The notes under the pieces: model-generated
The model's database searches: none
Seen by the model: only the letters and a program-made list of their open reading frames with translations
What the model was told of the DNA's origin: nothing
From: Clostridiales bacterium CHKCI006
Lineage (GTDB): Bacteria > Bacillota_I > Bacilli_A > Erysipelotrichales > Coprobacillaceae
Reading direction: 5' to 3'
Assembly (NCBI GenBank): GCA_900018345.1
Contig: FCNA01000028.1
Coordinates: forward strand, 88,080-152,079
Length of the DNA: 64,000 nucleotides
Part shown: positions 46,716 to 56,063 of the stretch, piece after piece
Layout of the letters: the number at the start of each line of letters is the position of its first letter
Numbering within the stretch: position 1 is the stretch's first letter
Translations under genes and position numbers: made by a program

Positions 46716-47263
46716 TATTCAATCCAGCCAAAATGGTCGAACGGATAGATGGCCATTCCGTTCTTGCCCATAAATTCATCAATCGTGAAGGGTCCCAAAG
46801 CACGCGAGTCTTCAGAACGCAGGCGATTATCTCCCATCACAAAATACTCGCCTTCACCCAAAGTATAGGTAAAATTATTGGTAAATAAAGCAGATCCTGT
46901 CTCTTGTTTACTGGTCTCAACAAATTCCGGATCGAGAAAATCTTCCGCAATGGCGACCCCGTCCACATAGAGCACATCATCCTGATAGGTAATGGTCTCA
47001 TTAGGCAGACCGATGACTCTTTTGATCAGGTGCTCTGATAAACGGTCCGAATCAATGATGACAACATCAAAGCGTTCGACCCCTTCCGTCTTCAGTCCAA
47101 TGACGTTTACTAATGCCAGATCATTATCGTGAACCGTCGGATTCATGGACTGACCTTCAATATGAACCGGCTTGACGATGTAAGTGAAGACGGCAAAAGT
47201 CACCAGTGCCATCACGACAAGCTCACCAATATAAATCAGGACAGATTTTGTTTTCTTGTCCAT
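46715..47263 (-). CDS. lepB: Signal peptidase I
   Basis: 182 residues, one N-terminal transmembrane helix (about 10-30). Catalytic Ser39 in GQSMNPTV and Lys81 in HLIKRVIGLP; MGDNRLRSEDSRALG completes the family pattern. Cleaves Sec/Tat signal peptides on the outer face. AAAGGAGGC precedes the ATG. First gene of lepB-rbgA-rnhB. Confidence 0.96.
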   Translation of the reverse strand: MDKKTKSVLIYIGELVVMALVTFAVFTYIVKPVHIEGQSMNPTVHDNDLALVNVIGLKTEGVERFDVVIIDSDRLSEHLIKRVIGLPNETITYQDDVLYVDGVAIAEDFLDPEFVETSKQETGSALFTNNFTYTLGEGEYFVMGDNRLRSEDSRALGPFTIDEFMGKNGMAIYPFDHFGWIE

Positions 47264-47295
47264 TGCCTCTGCCTCCTTTTTTAAAATGCAATCTT

Positions 47296-47304
47296 ATCAT
47301 AGCA
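47296..47304 (-). promoter_or_regulatory. lepB extended -10 promoter
   Basis: TGC-TATGAT on the minus strand, 33 bp upstream of the lepB start and just after the rplS terminator. No convincing -35. Confidence 0.45.
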
Positions 47305-47315
47305 TAAATACGTCA

Positions 47316-47348
47316 AAAAGAAAACCGTCAAGGAGACCCTCGACGGTT
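47316..47348 (-). terminator. Terminator after rplS
   Basis: Stem AACCGTC/GACGGTT with an additional inner AGG/CCT pairing (47323-47348), followed by a T-rich tract on the minus strand. Confidence 0.82.
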
Positions 47349-47356
47349 CAGACGTA

Positions 47357-47707
47357 TTATTTTCTAATTTCTTTAATACGAGCAGCCTTACCTGTTAAGC
47401 CACGTAAGTAATGTAATTTAGCACGACGAACTTTACCATGCTTGCTGACTTCGATATGGTCAATGATTGGTGAATGAACTGGGAAAATTCTTTCTACACC
47501 AACCTGATATGACATTTTACGAACAGTGAAAGTTTCAGAAATACCACTGCCTTTACGTGCGATACAAACCCCTTCAAATAACTGAATACGGAATTTGTCA
47601 CCTTCACGAATCTTAACGAAGACCTTTAAAGTATCACCAGGTCTGAAGTCAGGGATGTCATTACGTAATTGTTTTTTTGTGATTTCATTAACTAATTGTA
47701 AATTCAT
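47357..47707 (-). CDS. rplS: 50S ribosomal protein L19
   Basis: 116 residues. [36 protein letters not shown] and [14 protein letters not shown] are conserved L19 segments. AAAGGAGAAAG precedes the ATG. Transcribed alone from its own promoter behind an L19-type leader and ahead of a terminator. Confidence 0.97.
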   Translation of the reverse strand: MNLQLVNEITKKQLRNDIPDFRPGDTLKVFVKIREGDKFRIQLFEGVCIARKGSGISETFTVRKMSYQVGVERIFPVHSPIIDHIEVSKHGKVRRAKLHYLRGLTGKAARIKEIRK

Positions 47708-47712
47708 GCTTC

Positions 47713-47795
47713 TTTCTCCTTTTTATCTGGTATTTTCGACGATGCTCATTCACAAAATATCTGTCAGCGGAGCATCTGAGTCAAAATCGACTGTT
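47713..47795 (-). promoter_or_regulatory. L19-type leader hairpin of rplS
   Basis: Two stacked helices in the leftward leader: GATGCTC/GAGCATC (7 bp) nested inside ATTTTGAC/GTC-G-AAAAT (8 bp with one bulge), about 80 nt upstream of L19. Position and shape fit the known Bacillota L19 leader that lets L19 repress itself. Assignment to that family is by eye. Confidence 0.65.
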
Positions 47796-47797
47796 AG

Positions 47798-47826
47798 ATT
47801 ATAGCATTTTTTCTTGTCGAGCGCAA
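47798..47826 (-). promoter_or_regulatory. rplS promoter
   Basis: Minus-strand -35 TTGCGC (47821-47826), 17-bp spacer, -10 TATAAT (47798-47803) preceded by TGC. Confidence 0.75.
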
Positions 47827-47833
47827 GTCTTTT

Positions 47834-48559
47834 TTATTCATCTTCAGCGATAATTTCAGCCATCAAGCGCTTTTCTTCCAAAGAAAGCTGGCGCTGTTCT
47901 AAAAGGTCCGGACGACGTTGGCGCGTGCGTGCCAACGACTGTTTTAAGCGCCAGAGCCGGATGTTTTCATGATGTCCGCTGAGCAAAATATCAGGAACCT
48001 GCATGCCACGAAAATCAAGCGGACGCGTATATTGCGGGTATTCGAGCAATCCCTGACTGAAGGAATCTTCCTCATGGCTTGCTTTCGTGATCGATCCCTC
48101 TAAAAGACGAATGATCGCATCGCTGATCACCATACTGCCCAGTTCCCCGCCTGTCAGCACATAGTCGCCGATCGATAATTCCAAATCACAAAAAGCGCGG
48201 ATACGTTCGTCAAAGCCTTCGTAATGGCCACAGATGATAATCAGATGTGAAATGCTGCTGGCCATGGATTCAGCCATGTGCTGCTGAAAGGTCTTTCCCT
48301 GCGGACTCATCAGCACAACGACACTCTCCTCTTGGCGGATGGCTTCCAGACAATCCACGATTGGCTGACAGGCCAGTACCATGCCCTGCCCGCCACCATA
48401 AGGGGTATCGTCGACCTTGTGATGCTTATCGTGCGTATAGTCACGAAAGTTATGGATTTGAATAGACACAATGCCTTTGTCCCGAGCACGCTTGATGATG
48501 GATGTTTCCAGAAAACCTGTAAACATGTCCGGAAACAGGGAAAGAATATCAATCTTCAT
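47834..48559 (-). CDS. trmD: tRNA (guanosine(37)-N1)-methyltransferase
   Basis: 241 residues from the second of two adjacent ATGs (48559; the other is 48562). SPOUT-type trefoil knot with [24 protein letters not shown] and [13 protein letters not shown]. Makes m1G37 to prevent frameshifting. Overlaps the rimM end by 11 bp. Confidence 0.96.
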   Translation of the reverse strand: MKIDILSLFPDMFTGFLETSIIKRARDKGIVSIQIHNFRDYTHDKHHKVDDTPYGGGQGMVLACQPIVDCLEAIRQEESVVVLMSPQGKTFQQHMAESMASSISHLIIICGHYEGFDERIRAFCDLELSIGDYVLTGGELGSMVISDAIIRLLEGSITKASHEEDSFSQGLLEYPQYTRPLDFRGMQVPDILLSGHHENIRLWRLKQSLARTRQRRPDLLEQRQLSLEEKRLMAEIIAEDE

Positions 48560-49055
48560 CATATAACCCCTTGATCAAATGAACATAGATCCGCTTGTTC
48601 TCAATATCTTCATCCAGAATAAACGCATCGACATAAGGAATACGGTAGATCTTGCCCTGATAAGAGATTTCCAGAAGATCCTGGGTCGGCATCTCCAATA
48701 CCCGAACGACTTCACCTAATTGACGATTGTCTTCATCGATGATCGTACAGCCTATCAGTTCATCATAATAGAAGCCTTCCTCATCTAACGGTTCTTCACG
48801 ATCGCCGTAAACTTCATCATCACGGAACCCTTCCACCTCATTGATATTGTTGAAAGCGGCTAGTTTCACGAGTGCCATGCCTTTGTGCATCCGAAAAGAT
48901 TCTACCTCATAACCAGTTTCTTGATTCTGATGGACCAAATAAATCATCTTGCCTGGTGCAAAACGTTCCTCAGGAAACTGTGTTGTCAAATAAATTTTGA
49001 TTTCTCCCTTGATTCCATGCGTGCCGACCACACGCCCCAGTCTGACCTTCTCCAT
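48549..49055 (-). CDS. rimM: Ribosome maturation factor RimM
   Basis: 168 residues from the ATG at 49055 (AGGAGGGG upstream). N-terminal beta-barrel starting [15 protein letters not shown] and the PRC-barrel C-terminal domain with [11 protein letters not shown] and [12 protein letters not shown]. Helps assemble the 30S head. In the rpsP-khpA-rimM-trmD operon, after an internal terminator. Confidence 0.95.
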   Translation of the reverse strand: MEKVRLGRVVGTHGIKGEIKIYLTTQFPEERFAPGKMIYLVHQNQETGYEVESFRMHKGMALVKLAAFNNINEVEGFRDDEVYGDREEPLDEEGFYYDELIGCTIIDEDNRQLGEVVRVLEMPTQDLLEISYQGKIYRIPYVDAFILDEDIENKRIYVHLIKGLYDED

Positions 49056-49069
49056 AGGACCCCTCCTTA

Positions 49070-49097
49070 AAAAAATAGATGTGCAGGCACATCTATT
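49070..49097 (-). terminator. Terminator-like hairpin between khpA and rimM
   Basis: Perfect 11-bp inverted repeat (49074-49084 with 49087-49097) and T7 on the minus strand; it contains the khpA stop codon. It should make rimM-trmD expression depend on read-through. Confidence 0.82.
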
Positions 49098-49344
49098 CAT
49101 CGTAAGATTCAAATTTAATCGAAATTTTTTTATTGTCTAAACGACTTGGCACAGACATAATCTGACGAATCGCGCTGGCCATATTGCCCTTCTTACCGAT
49201 CAAGCGTGAAATATCCTCTTTGGCGGCATATACGTATAAGAGAACTTCATCCTCTTCAAGTGAAGGACGCTGGACAATTTTTAAGCTCGCTTTATCTTCG
49301 ACAAGACTAGAAAGCATATCCTTCAGGATTTGAACGTAATCCAT
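49093..49344 (-). CDS. khpA: KH-domain RNA-binding protein KhpA
   Basis: 83 residues, a single KH domain with RLIGKKGNMASAIRQI. KhpA pairs with KhpB to bind RNA and control cell elongation in Gram-positive bacteria. Placed after rpsP, as in B. subtilis (ylqC). Confidence 0.93.
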   Translation of the reverse strand: MDYVQILKDMLSSLVEDKASLKIVQRPSLEEDEVLLYVYAAKEDISRLIGKKGNMASAIRQIMSVPSRLDNKKISIKFESYDE

Positions 49345-49353
49345 GTGTTATCC

Positions 49354-49617
49354 TTATTTGTTTTCTGCGTATTTTTTCATGATACCGGCTTTAGACAAAA
49401 TACTTCTAACGGTATCAGTTGGCTGTGCTCCATCATTTAACCATTTCATGATTTCTTCTTCTTTTAAAGTCACTGTTGCAGGGTTGGTTTTTGGATCATA
49501 AGTTCCAACGATTTCAATAAAACGACCATCACGAGGTGATCTTGAATCTGCTGCAACAATTCTATAAAATGGGTTCTTCTTAGCGCCCATGCGTCTTAAT
49601 CTTAATTTTACTGCCAT
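49354..49617 (-). CDS. rpsP: 30S ribosomal protein S16
   Basis: 87 residues from the ATG at 49617 (GGAGGATATTTTA upstream). [20 protein letters not shown] and [15 protein letters not shown] are diagnostic. First gene of rpsP-khpA-rimM-trmD, behind a consensus promoter. Confidence 0.97.
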   Translation of the reverse strand: MAVKLRLRRMGAKKNPFYRIVAADSRSPRDGRFIEIVGTYDPKTNPATVTLKEEEIMKWLNDGAQPTDTVRSILSKAGIMKKYAENK

Positions 49618-49649
49618 TAAAATATCCTCCTTCATTAAGTTACTGCCCT

Positions 49650-49677
49650 ATTATACCATAGATTCGGCGGCTGTCAA
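49650..49677 (-). promoter_or_regulatory. rpsP promoter
   Basis: Minus-strand perfect TTGACA (49672-49677), 16-bp spacer, perfect TATAAT (49650-49655) preceded by TGG. Shares GAATCTATGGTA with the rpsB promoter. Confidence 0.9.
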
Positions 49678-49734
49678 GTACTTTTACTTAACAGATTTTC
49701 ATTAGTAATCTGCGTGGCAATTCACCTGAAAATT

Positions 49735-49743
49735 TGTTATAAT
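49735..49743 (+). promoter_or_regulatory. Extended -10 promoter of the CBS-domain gene
   Basis: TGT-TATAAT (TATAAT at 49738-49743) 19 bp before the start codon at 49763; a poor -35 (TGGCAA, 49715-49720) lies at 17 bp spacing. Confidence 0.65.
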
Positions 49744-49762
49744 AGCGATGGAGGAGATTGAA

Positions 49763-50191
49763 ATGAATGCATTATTTCTATTGACCAGTAAGAGTGATGT
49801 CGCCTATTTATACGACCATAATGATATTCGACAGGGGCTGGCACGCATGCGGATCCACCATTACACCGCCATTCCTGTCATTACGGCAGCCGGGGATTAT
49901 GTTGGCTGTATCAGCGAAGGCGATTTTCTTTGGGCCCTGATCGACCGCAAAGACGAACTGCCCGATCTTACCATCAGAGATCTGATCCGCCCTGATTTTA
50001 ATCGCGCTGCCCATATTGACATCACTATGGAAACTTTACTTGAAAGAGTCAAGGTCCAAAACTTTGTTCCCATCACAGATGATCGCAATAAATTCATCGG
50101 GATCATTACCCGTAAAGACGTGATTTGCTATTTTCAGCAGCGCTATGAAAAAGAAGCCATTGAAGACACAAAACCATTAGCCGTCGGCTAA
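49763..50191 (+). CDS. CBS-pair protein, CbpB-like
   Basis: 142 residues from the ATG at 49763 (GGAGGAG upstream). Two CBS motifs fill the protein: DIRQGLARMRIHHYTAIPVI (about 21-40) and a second ending FVPITDDRNKFIGIITRKDV (about 100-119). Small CBS-pair proteins of this type in Bacillota (YkuL/CbpB) bind cyclic di-AMP, and CbpB in Listeria controls RelA activity. Ligand not provable here. A lone rightward gene between rpsP and ffh. Confidence 0.78.
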   Translation: MNALFLLTSKSDVAYLYDHNDIRQGLARMRIHHYTAIPVITAAGDYVGCISEGDFLWALIDRKDELPDLTIRDLIRPDFNRAAHIDITMETLLERVKVQNFVPITDDRNKFIGIITRKDVICYFQQRYEKEAIEDTKPLAVG

Positions 50192-50200
50192 TGGTTTTTT
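50171..50200 (+). terminator. Terminator after the CBS-domain gene
   Basis: 12-bp perfect stem AAACCATTAGCC/GGCTAATGGTTT with a GTC loop, then T run; the stop codon lies in the stem. Confidence 0.88.
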
Positions 50201-50298
50201 TCCATGCTGATAGAGTCACTGTCAGACTTCTTAATAGATAAGTCTCATGATGGAAGTCAGCTCACATATCAAGCAAACATCCACACATCAAACTAGCT

Positions 50299-51675
50299 TT
50301 ATCTTTTCTTCTTTTTCTTATGACGTTCTTTTTTACGATTCGGATTAGGTGCGGCAGAAGGGCGCTTTTTACCACCGGTCATGGCATTCATCTGATTCAT
50401 GAACACCTTGGACTGTTCATATTGTTTCAACAGACGATTGATGGCAGCGACTTCTTTTCCGCATCCTTTCGCAATACGCTGTTTACGGCTTGCTTTGATG
50501 ATCGAAGGATCGCGTCTTTCTTCCGGTGTCATACTTAAGATGATCGCCTCGATTTCTTTTAAACGCTTCTGAGCATCCTCATCCTTGAAATTAGGTATGT
50601 TATTTGGCATGCCCGGCATCATTTTAAGAATACCGGAAAGAGGACCTAAACGCTGAACCTGGCGCATGCTCTCTAACATATCGTCCAGGCCAAAGGTTCC
50701 CTGCTGCAAATGGCTCATCGATTTCTTGACTGAGCGTTCATCGATCACATCCTGTGCCTTTTCAATCAGGGACATGACATCCCCCATACCTAAGATACGA
50801 TCGGCCATACGGTCTGGATGGAACACATCGATGGCCTCAAGCTTTTCACCTGTTGCCACAAATTTAATTGGGACATGCGTCATATGACGGATCGACAGAG
50901 CCCCGCCGCCACGAGAATCACCGTCCATCTTCGTCAGTACAGCACCGGTCAGATGCAGTTTTTCATTGAAACTGGAGGCAACATTGATAATATCCTGACC
51001 GGTCAGGGCATCAACCACTAACAGGATCTCACTAGGATGAACGATGGCTTCCATGCGTCCTAATTCATCCATCAGCGCTTCATCCACATGCAGACGACCG
51101 GCTGTATCGATGATCACCACATCATGGTCGTTAGCTCTGGCATAATCCATCGCTTCACGGGCAATGTCTTCTGGCTTTGCTTCTGTACCACGACTAAAGA
51201 CAGGAACCTGAATGCTGTTTCCTAATGTCTGGAGCTGTTCGATCGCCGCCGGACGATAAACGTCACAGGCTACTAATAATGGTTTCTTCTGATTTTTCTT
51301 GACTAAGAGATTGGCTAATTTACCACTGGTCGTTGTCTTACCAGAACCTTGCAGACCAACCATCATGATGACCGTTGGTTTTCTGGATAGATCCAATTCG
51401 CTGACGGTGGAACCAAGCAGTTCAACCAGTTCTTCGTGAACGATCTTCACGACCATCTGGCCCGGTGTCAATGAGGACAGCACATCCTCACCCAAGGCCT
51501 TGCTGCGAACATTGTCGATAAACTCCTTAACCACCTGGAAGTTCACGTCTGCTTCCAGTAAAGCTAAGCGGATCTCGCGCAGCATATCGGACATATTTTC
51601 TTCAGTTAAGGTTCTCTGACCGCGTACTTTTTTCAGTGATGCACTTAAGCGCTCAGATAAAGATTCAAATGGCAC
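50299..51675 (-). CDS. ffh: Signal recognition particle protein Ffh
   Basis: 458 residues starting at GTG 51675, 9 bp after AGGAGG. N domain, G domain with GLQGSGKTTTSGKLA (about 104) and VIIDTAGRLHVD, and an M domain with MMPGMPNN and the RNA-binding GKEVAAINRLLKQ region. The C-terminus is very basic (KKKKKR). Binds signal peptides with SRP RNA and docks at FtsY. Co-transcribed with ftsY and ylxM. Confidence 0.97.
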   Translation of the reverse strand: MPFESLSERLSASLKKVRGQRTLTEENMSDMLREIRLALLEADVNFQVVKEFIDNVRSKALGEDVLSSLTPGQMVVKIVHEELVELLGSTVSELDLSRKPTVIMMVGLQGSGKTTTSGKLANLLVKKNQKKPLLVACDVYRPAAIEQLQTLGNSIQVPVFSRGTEAKPEDIAREAMDYARANDHDVVIIDTAGRLHVDEALMDELGRMEAIVHPSEILLVVDALTGQDIINVASSFNEKLHLTGAVLTKMDGDSRGGGALSIRHMTHVPIKFVATGEKLEAIDVFHPDRMADRILGMGDVMSLIEKAQDVIDERSVKKSMSHLQQGTFGLDDMLESMRQVQRLGPLSGILKMMPGMPNNIPNFKDEDAQKRLKEIEAIILSMTPEERRDPSIIKASRKQRIAKGCGKEVAAINRLLKQYEQSKVFMNQMNAMTGGKKRPSAAPNPNRKKERHKKKKKR

Positions 51676-51688
51676 GATGATTTCCTCC

Positions 51689-52024
51689 TTATATTTCTTT
51701 TAAACGCTGAAGATAATCCTCCAGCTTATCATGTTCGATCTGTTCTTCTGTTTCAATCTGGTCAATGAGCGCTAAACGCTCCTGATGCTTCTTCAACAGA
51801 TGCAACTTTTCCTCATAGTCTTCTAAGATCCTGGTCGCACGCCGAATCTGATCAAAGACAGCATTCCGGCTTACACCCAATTCCTCGGCAATCTCGGACA
51901 AAGAAAGATCATCCTGATAATAAAAATTTAAGTAATCCTGCTGTTTTGCCGTCAGTAGATCACCATAGAGGTCGAGCAGAGAAAGAACATGAGTGGTCTT
52001 CTCTAAACGGTCTTCACTTGTCAT
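51689..52024 (-). CDS. ylxM: YlxM/p13-like helix-turn-helix protein
   Basis: 111 residues. Sigma-70 region-4-like HTH with QQDYLNFYYQDDLSLSEIAE and LGVSRNAVFDQIRRAT. The family lies beside ffh in many Bacillota and in streptococci modulates SRP activity. Begins just after the ftsY stop. Confidence 0.92.
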   Translation of the reverse strand: MTSEDRLEKTTHVLSLLDLYGDLLTAKQQDYLNFYYQDDLSLSEIAEELGVSRNAVFDQIRRATRILEDYEEKLHLLKKHQERLALIDQIETEEQIEHDKLEDYLQRLKEI

Positions 52025-52025
52025 C

Positions 52026-53006
52026 TTAAGACTCCATCAGACGGCGGCATAAACCGTAGATATACTGTTCAAGATCAAATTCCTGAAGATCATCCAGTTT
52101 CTCACCCAGACCGATAAATTTCACTGGTATATTTAACTGATCCTTGATAGATAAGACGATTCCGCCCTTGGCCGTTCCATCCATCTTGGTCAGGACGATT
52201 CCTGTCACGTTCGTAATCTTAGAAAACTCAGATGCCTGGCTGACACCGTTTTGCCCGGTAGTTGCATCAATGACCAGCAGCGTTTCATGGGGGCCATCCG
52301 GAATCTCACGTTGAATGATGCGATTGGTCTTTTCTAGTTCATGCATCAAATTGACCTTGTTTTGCAGACGACCGGCTGTATCGCAGATCAGTACATCCGC
52401 ATTCATTTCTTTGGCTTTTTTAATAGCATCAAAGACAACTGCCGAAGGATCGCCGCCCTCCTTGCCTTTTACCACCGGCACCTCTAAACGGTCTGCCCAG
52501 ACAGCTAACTGATCGACCGCACCGGCACGAAAGGTATCGCCTGCTGCCAGGACCACTTTCTTGCCTTCCTGAAGCATCCGGTAAGCGAGTTTCGCAATCG
52601 TTGTCGTTTTGCCTGCCCCATTGACCCCAACCATCAAGATCACCGTCAGGCCTTCCTTAGCATACTGGATATCCGTGGTCATATAGGAATCGTTAGCATA
52701 GATAACAAACATCTTATCGATGATGATCTCATTGATCTTCTGCGGATCCGTAATATTTTCCAAACGTACCTCTTTTTTGATCTCATCTACGATCTTCATG
52801 ACCATGTTGACACCGACGTCACTCATGATCAGAATATTTTCCAGTTCTTCGAAATAATCTTCGTCGATGGTACGATAACGCGCCGCCAGCTGATTGATTC
52901 TTTCCGATAATCCGGTACTGGATTTATCCAGTCCAGCCACGTATTTATCATTTTGTGCGACCGAACGACCGACAAATTTTTCTTTGATCTTACTAAATAA
53001 TCCCAT
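52026..53006 (-). CDS. ftsY: SRP receptor FtsY
   Basis: 326 residues from the ATG at 53006, 8 bp after AGGAG; an in-frame GTG at 53015 is less likely. N domain, then G domain with [15 protein letters not shown] (about 123), [18 protein letters not shown] and [10 protein letters not shown]. Short A domain, as usual in Gram-positives. Confidence 0.97.
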   Translation of the reverse strand: MGLFSKIKEKFVGRSVAQNDKYVAGLDKSSTGLSERINQLAARYRTIDEDYFEELENILIMSDVGVNMVMKIVDEIKKEVRLENITDPQKINEIIIDKMFVIYANDSYMTTDIQYAKEGLTVILMVGVNGAGKTTTIAKLAYRMLQEGKKVVLAAGDTFRAGAVDQLAVWADRLEVPVVKGKEGGDPSAVVFDAIKKAKEMNADVLICDTAGRLQNKVNLMHELEKTNRIIQREIPDGPHETLLVIDATTGQNGVSQASEFSKITNVTGIVLTKMDGTAKGGIVLSIKDQLNIPVKFIGLGEKLDDLQEFDLEQYIYGLCRRLMES

Positions 53007-53017
53007 CCTTCTCACTC

Positions 53018-55966
53018 CTAACTCTCACTTGCCAGATTCTTGGCATCTTCTAACTGGACACTGACTAAACGGGTGACCCCTTTTTCCTGCATCGTTGCAC
53101 CATAAAGGGCATCACACTGCTCCATCGTTCCCGGACGATGGGTCACGACGATAAATTGGGTCTTACTAGAGAAATCTTTGAGGAAGCGTGCAAAACGCTC
53201 TACATTAGCCTGATCCAGCGCTGCTTCCACTTCATCTAAAAGACACATCGGAACAGGTCTTGCACGCAATATGGCAAACAATCCGGACAAGGCAATCAGC
53301 GCCTTCTCGCCTCCTGAGAATAACGAGATGTTCTGAACCGCCTTGCCCGGTGGCTGAACATCAATATCGATCCCTGTTTCCAGTAAATTATTCGGATCAG
53401 TATATTTTAATTTGGCTGTTCCACCGCCAAAAAGGCGTCGAAAGACCAGATGAAACTCTTCATTGATCTTCTGGAAGGTCTCATCGAACTGCTTGGTCAT
53501 CACAGCATCCATCTCTTCAATTGCCTTCAGGATGGTATCCTGGGCCTTCTTGAGATCTAAGCGCTGATGATTGAGGGTCTCATAACGTTCGCTGACTTCC
53601 TGGTACTGTTCAATGGCTTCCGTGTTCACGTTGCCCAGTCCGCTAATCAGCCCGCGCAAACGTAAGACTTCCTCGCGTGCCTGCCCAAGATCCAGCTCCT
53701 GGGTATAATGTTCACTGGCATACTCATAAGTCATCTTATATTCTTCGTTCAGGCGATCCAATAGACCCGTAATTTGGGTATCCAGACGTGTTTTCTCTAC
53801 TTTTGCACGTGTCAGTTCAGCATTCTGCTGATTGGTCTTCTGGCGGATCTCACGACTGCGCGCATCGATTTCCTGCTTCGTTTCCATCAGCTGCATCCGT
53901 AACGTTCTTTTTTCCTTAATATTTTCTGTCAGCCGATCACGCTTCGCCATGCTTTCATTCAGCTGTGAAATCAGGCGATTGTCCCCGGATCGTGCGCGCA
54001 CATCATCCAGTTCGACCTTCTCATTGGTCAACGATTCATAAGTGTTTTTAGCCTCTTGGACCTTCAGATATTTATTAGAAACGATATTTTCCAGCTGTCC
54101 CTGGGTGATCTGTTTTTGCATCAGCGCATTATTCGCTTCGCGCTCTTTTTCCTCCAGTTCGTTGATCTGCTGACGCAGATCCAGGATCTGTTTTTCACAG
54201 CTGGCAATTTCGATCTGCTTATTTTCTAATTGCTTTTGCAATGCGCCGGGCTGTACCATTTGTTTCTGATAAGCACCGCCTGTCATCGAACCGCCGACAT
54301 TCACAATATCTCCAGCCAGACTGACCACACGGTAACGGGCATACACCAGATGAGAAAGTCGATTGGCACTTTCCAGATCTTTAGCGATCAGGACATTTCC
54401 CAACTGGGATTCCAAAACTGGCTCATACATCTTAGCGATATGTACAAAGTCCTTCGCCAGTCCCAAAAAGCCTTCTTGGGTCTTGCAGGCCATGATCAGA
54501 TCCTCAGGTACATAGCGTGCCTTCATCGTATCCATAGGCAGGAAAGTGGCTCGCCCGGCGCGATTCTGCTTTAAGAAGCCAATGGCCGCACGCGCACTCT
54601 TTTCATCTTTCATCACGATATAATTGGCAGAGGCACCTAAGCTAGTCGCAATGGCATTCTCATACCCTTCATCGATCCGGATCATTTCCCCCAATACACC
54701 CTGAAAGCCAAAAAGAGATTTTGATGATTTCAGAATGGCTCGAACACCTGCCGGATAATGGGCATGATTTTCAATCTGATCAGTCAAGCTGGCACGCTCC
54801 ATGCGCAAGCGCTGAAGTTCAGTTTGCAGTTGACTGTAGTGCTGGCGTTGCTTTTCAAGCATTGCCGCAACATCCTGACGCTGTGCTTTGAGTGACTGAA
54901 CTTCCTCGCTGAGCGCCTCATAACGAGCAACACGATCATTATACTCGCTGACAAGATCTGCTAAGATATGTCGGGCATGGTCGATCTTTGTTTCCAGATC
55001 ACTATGACTGTCTGCGTTCAGGGCATACTGGCGTTTGGCTTCCAATGCCGTACGCTGGGATTCTAAACTGTTGACCTCATCCATGACCTGCAGTAAAGCT
55101 TCCTGCAGATCATTGACCTCATGATCCAGCGTACTCATCCGTTCACCCAGATGATCGCTTTGGCCCTGCAGCAAGGTTTCATCTGCCTCAAGGGAGACAA
55201 GTTCTGTTTCCTGAGTGCTGATGGCTTCCTTCAGCGCATTGATCTTATGCGAAAGATCGCCAACCTCTTGAACGATCAGGCTGACCTCGACATCTTTCAG
55301 ACTTTCTCTATAAGCAAGATACTGTTCAGCCTTTTCTTTTTGGCGACGTAAGGGGCCTAGCTGCCTTTCTAATTCATCAGTAATATCCTCCACCCGGCTC
55401 AGATTTTCCGAGGTTCGTTCTAATTTACGAATAGATTCCAATTTTCTTTTTTTGTATTTTGCCACGCCGGCAGCTTCTTCAAACATACCGCGTCGATCTT
55501 CCGGACGCGAATCAGCAAAAGAAGAAATGTTACCCTGAGAGATAATTGAAAGGGAATCTCTCCCTAATCCTGTATCCATCATCAAATCGATGATATCTTT
55601 CAGGCGACAGGTCTGATGATTCAGCAAATACTCTGCTTCATTATCCTCACGATATAAACGCCGGGTGATCTCGATCTCATTGTACTCACTATTGATGTAA
55701 TGATCACTGTTATCAAAAACAAGTGTGACTTCAGCCATACTTTCAGCCTTGCGATCCTCACTGCCAGCAAAAATAACATCGGCCATATTACTGCCCCGCA
55801 AAGATTTCGCTGATTGCTCTCCCAGCACCCAGCGAATCGCATCGTTGATGTTACTCTTGCCGCAGCCGTTCGGTCCGACGATCCCGGTGATTCCCGGCTT
55901 AAACTCAATGACAGAACGATCCGCAAAAGACTTAAAGCCATGCATTTCTATCTTTTTCAGGTACAT
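53018..55966 (-). CDS. smc: Chromosome segregation protein SMC (short coiled coil)
   Basis: 982 residues. N-terminal Walker A GPNGCGKSN (about 32-40), a coiled-coil arm, a hinge around residues 410-530 with GFQGVLGEMIRIDEGYENAI, the returning coil, then ABC signature LFSGGEKAL (about 883) and Walker B LLDEVEAALD (about 910). Most bacterial SMCs are about 1150-1200 residues, so both arms are shortened while head and hinge are intact. Overlaps nothing but is followed after 11 bp by ftsY. No rnc is directly upstream. Confidence 0.96.
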   Translation of the reverse strand: MYLKKIEMHGFKSFADRSVIEFKPGITGIVGPNGCGKSNINDAIRWVLGEQSAKSLRGSNMADVIFAGSEDRKAESMAEVTLVFDNSDHYINSEYNEIEITRRLYREDNEAEYLLNHQTCRLKDIIDLMMDTGLGRDSLSIISQGNISSFADSRPEDRRGMFEEAAGVAKYKKRKLESIRKLERTSENLSRVEDITDELERQLGPLRRQKEKAEQYLAYRESLKDVEVSLIVQEVGDLSHKINALKEAISTQETELVSLEADETLLQGQSDHLGERMSTLDHEVNDLQEALLQVMDEVNSLESQRTALEAKRQYALNADSHSDLETKIDHARHILADLVSEYNDRVARYEALSEEVQSLKAQRQDVAAMLEKQRQHYSQLQTELQRLRMERASLTDQIENHAHYPAGVRAILKSSKSLFGFQGVLGEMIRIDEGYENAIATSLGASANYIVMKDEKSARAAIGFLKQNRAGRATFLPMDTMKARYVPEDLIMACKTQEGFLGLAKDFVHIAKMYEPVLESQLGNVLIAKDLESANRLSHLVYARYRVVSLAGDIVNVGGSMTGGAYQKQMVQPGALQKQLENKQIEIASCEKQILDLRQQINELEEKEREANNALMQKQITQGQLENIVSNKYLKVQEAKNTYESLTNEKVELDDVRARSGDNRLISQLNESMAKRDRLTENIKEKRTLRMQLMETKQEIDARSREIRQKTNQQNAELTRAKVEKTRLDTQITGLLDRLNEEYKMTYEYASEHYTQELDLGQAREEVLRLRGLISGLGNVNTEAIEQYQEVSERYETLNHQRLDLKKAQDTILKAIEEMDAVMTKQFDETFQKINEEFHLVFRRLFGGGTAKLKYTDPNNLLETGIDIDVQPPGKAVQNISLFSGGEKALIALSGLFAILRARPVPMCLLDEVEAALDQANVERFARFLKDFSSKTQFIVVTHRPGTMEQCDALYGATMQEKGVTRLVSVQLEDAKNLASES

Positions 55967-55992
55967 TTTATCACCTCTTGTCCTAGAGACTC

Positions 55993-55998
55993 ATTATA
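55993..55998 (-). promoter_or_regulatory. Probable smc promoter -10
   Basis: TATAAT on the minus strand, 27 bp upstream of the smc start; the -35 region is T-rich and weak. One of the few -10 boxes here without TGN. Confidence 0.45.
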
Positions 55999-56040
55999 CA
56001 GGAAAAAGGCAGGAAAATAAAGAAAAATCCATGCCTAAGC

Positions 56041-56063
56041 AAAAATGGCAGCGCTATGCTGCC
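56041..56063 (-). terminator. Terminator after the histidine kinase gene
   Basis: Stem GGCAGC/GCTGCC (56047-56052 with 56058-56063) and an ATTTTT tail on the minus strand; the kinase stop codon lies within the loop and stem. Confidence 0.75.

Noticed and set aside
50201..50298. Possible small RNA between the CBS gene and ffh
   Set aside because: Short weak repeats only; no promoter or terminator apart from that of the CBS gene.
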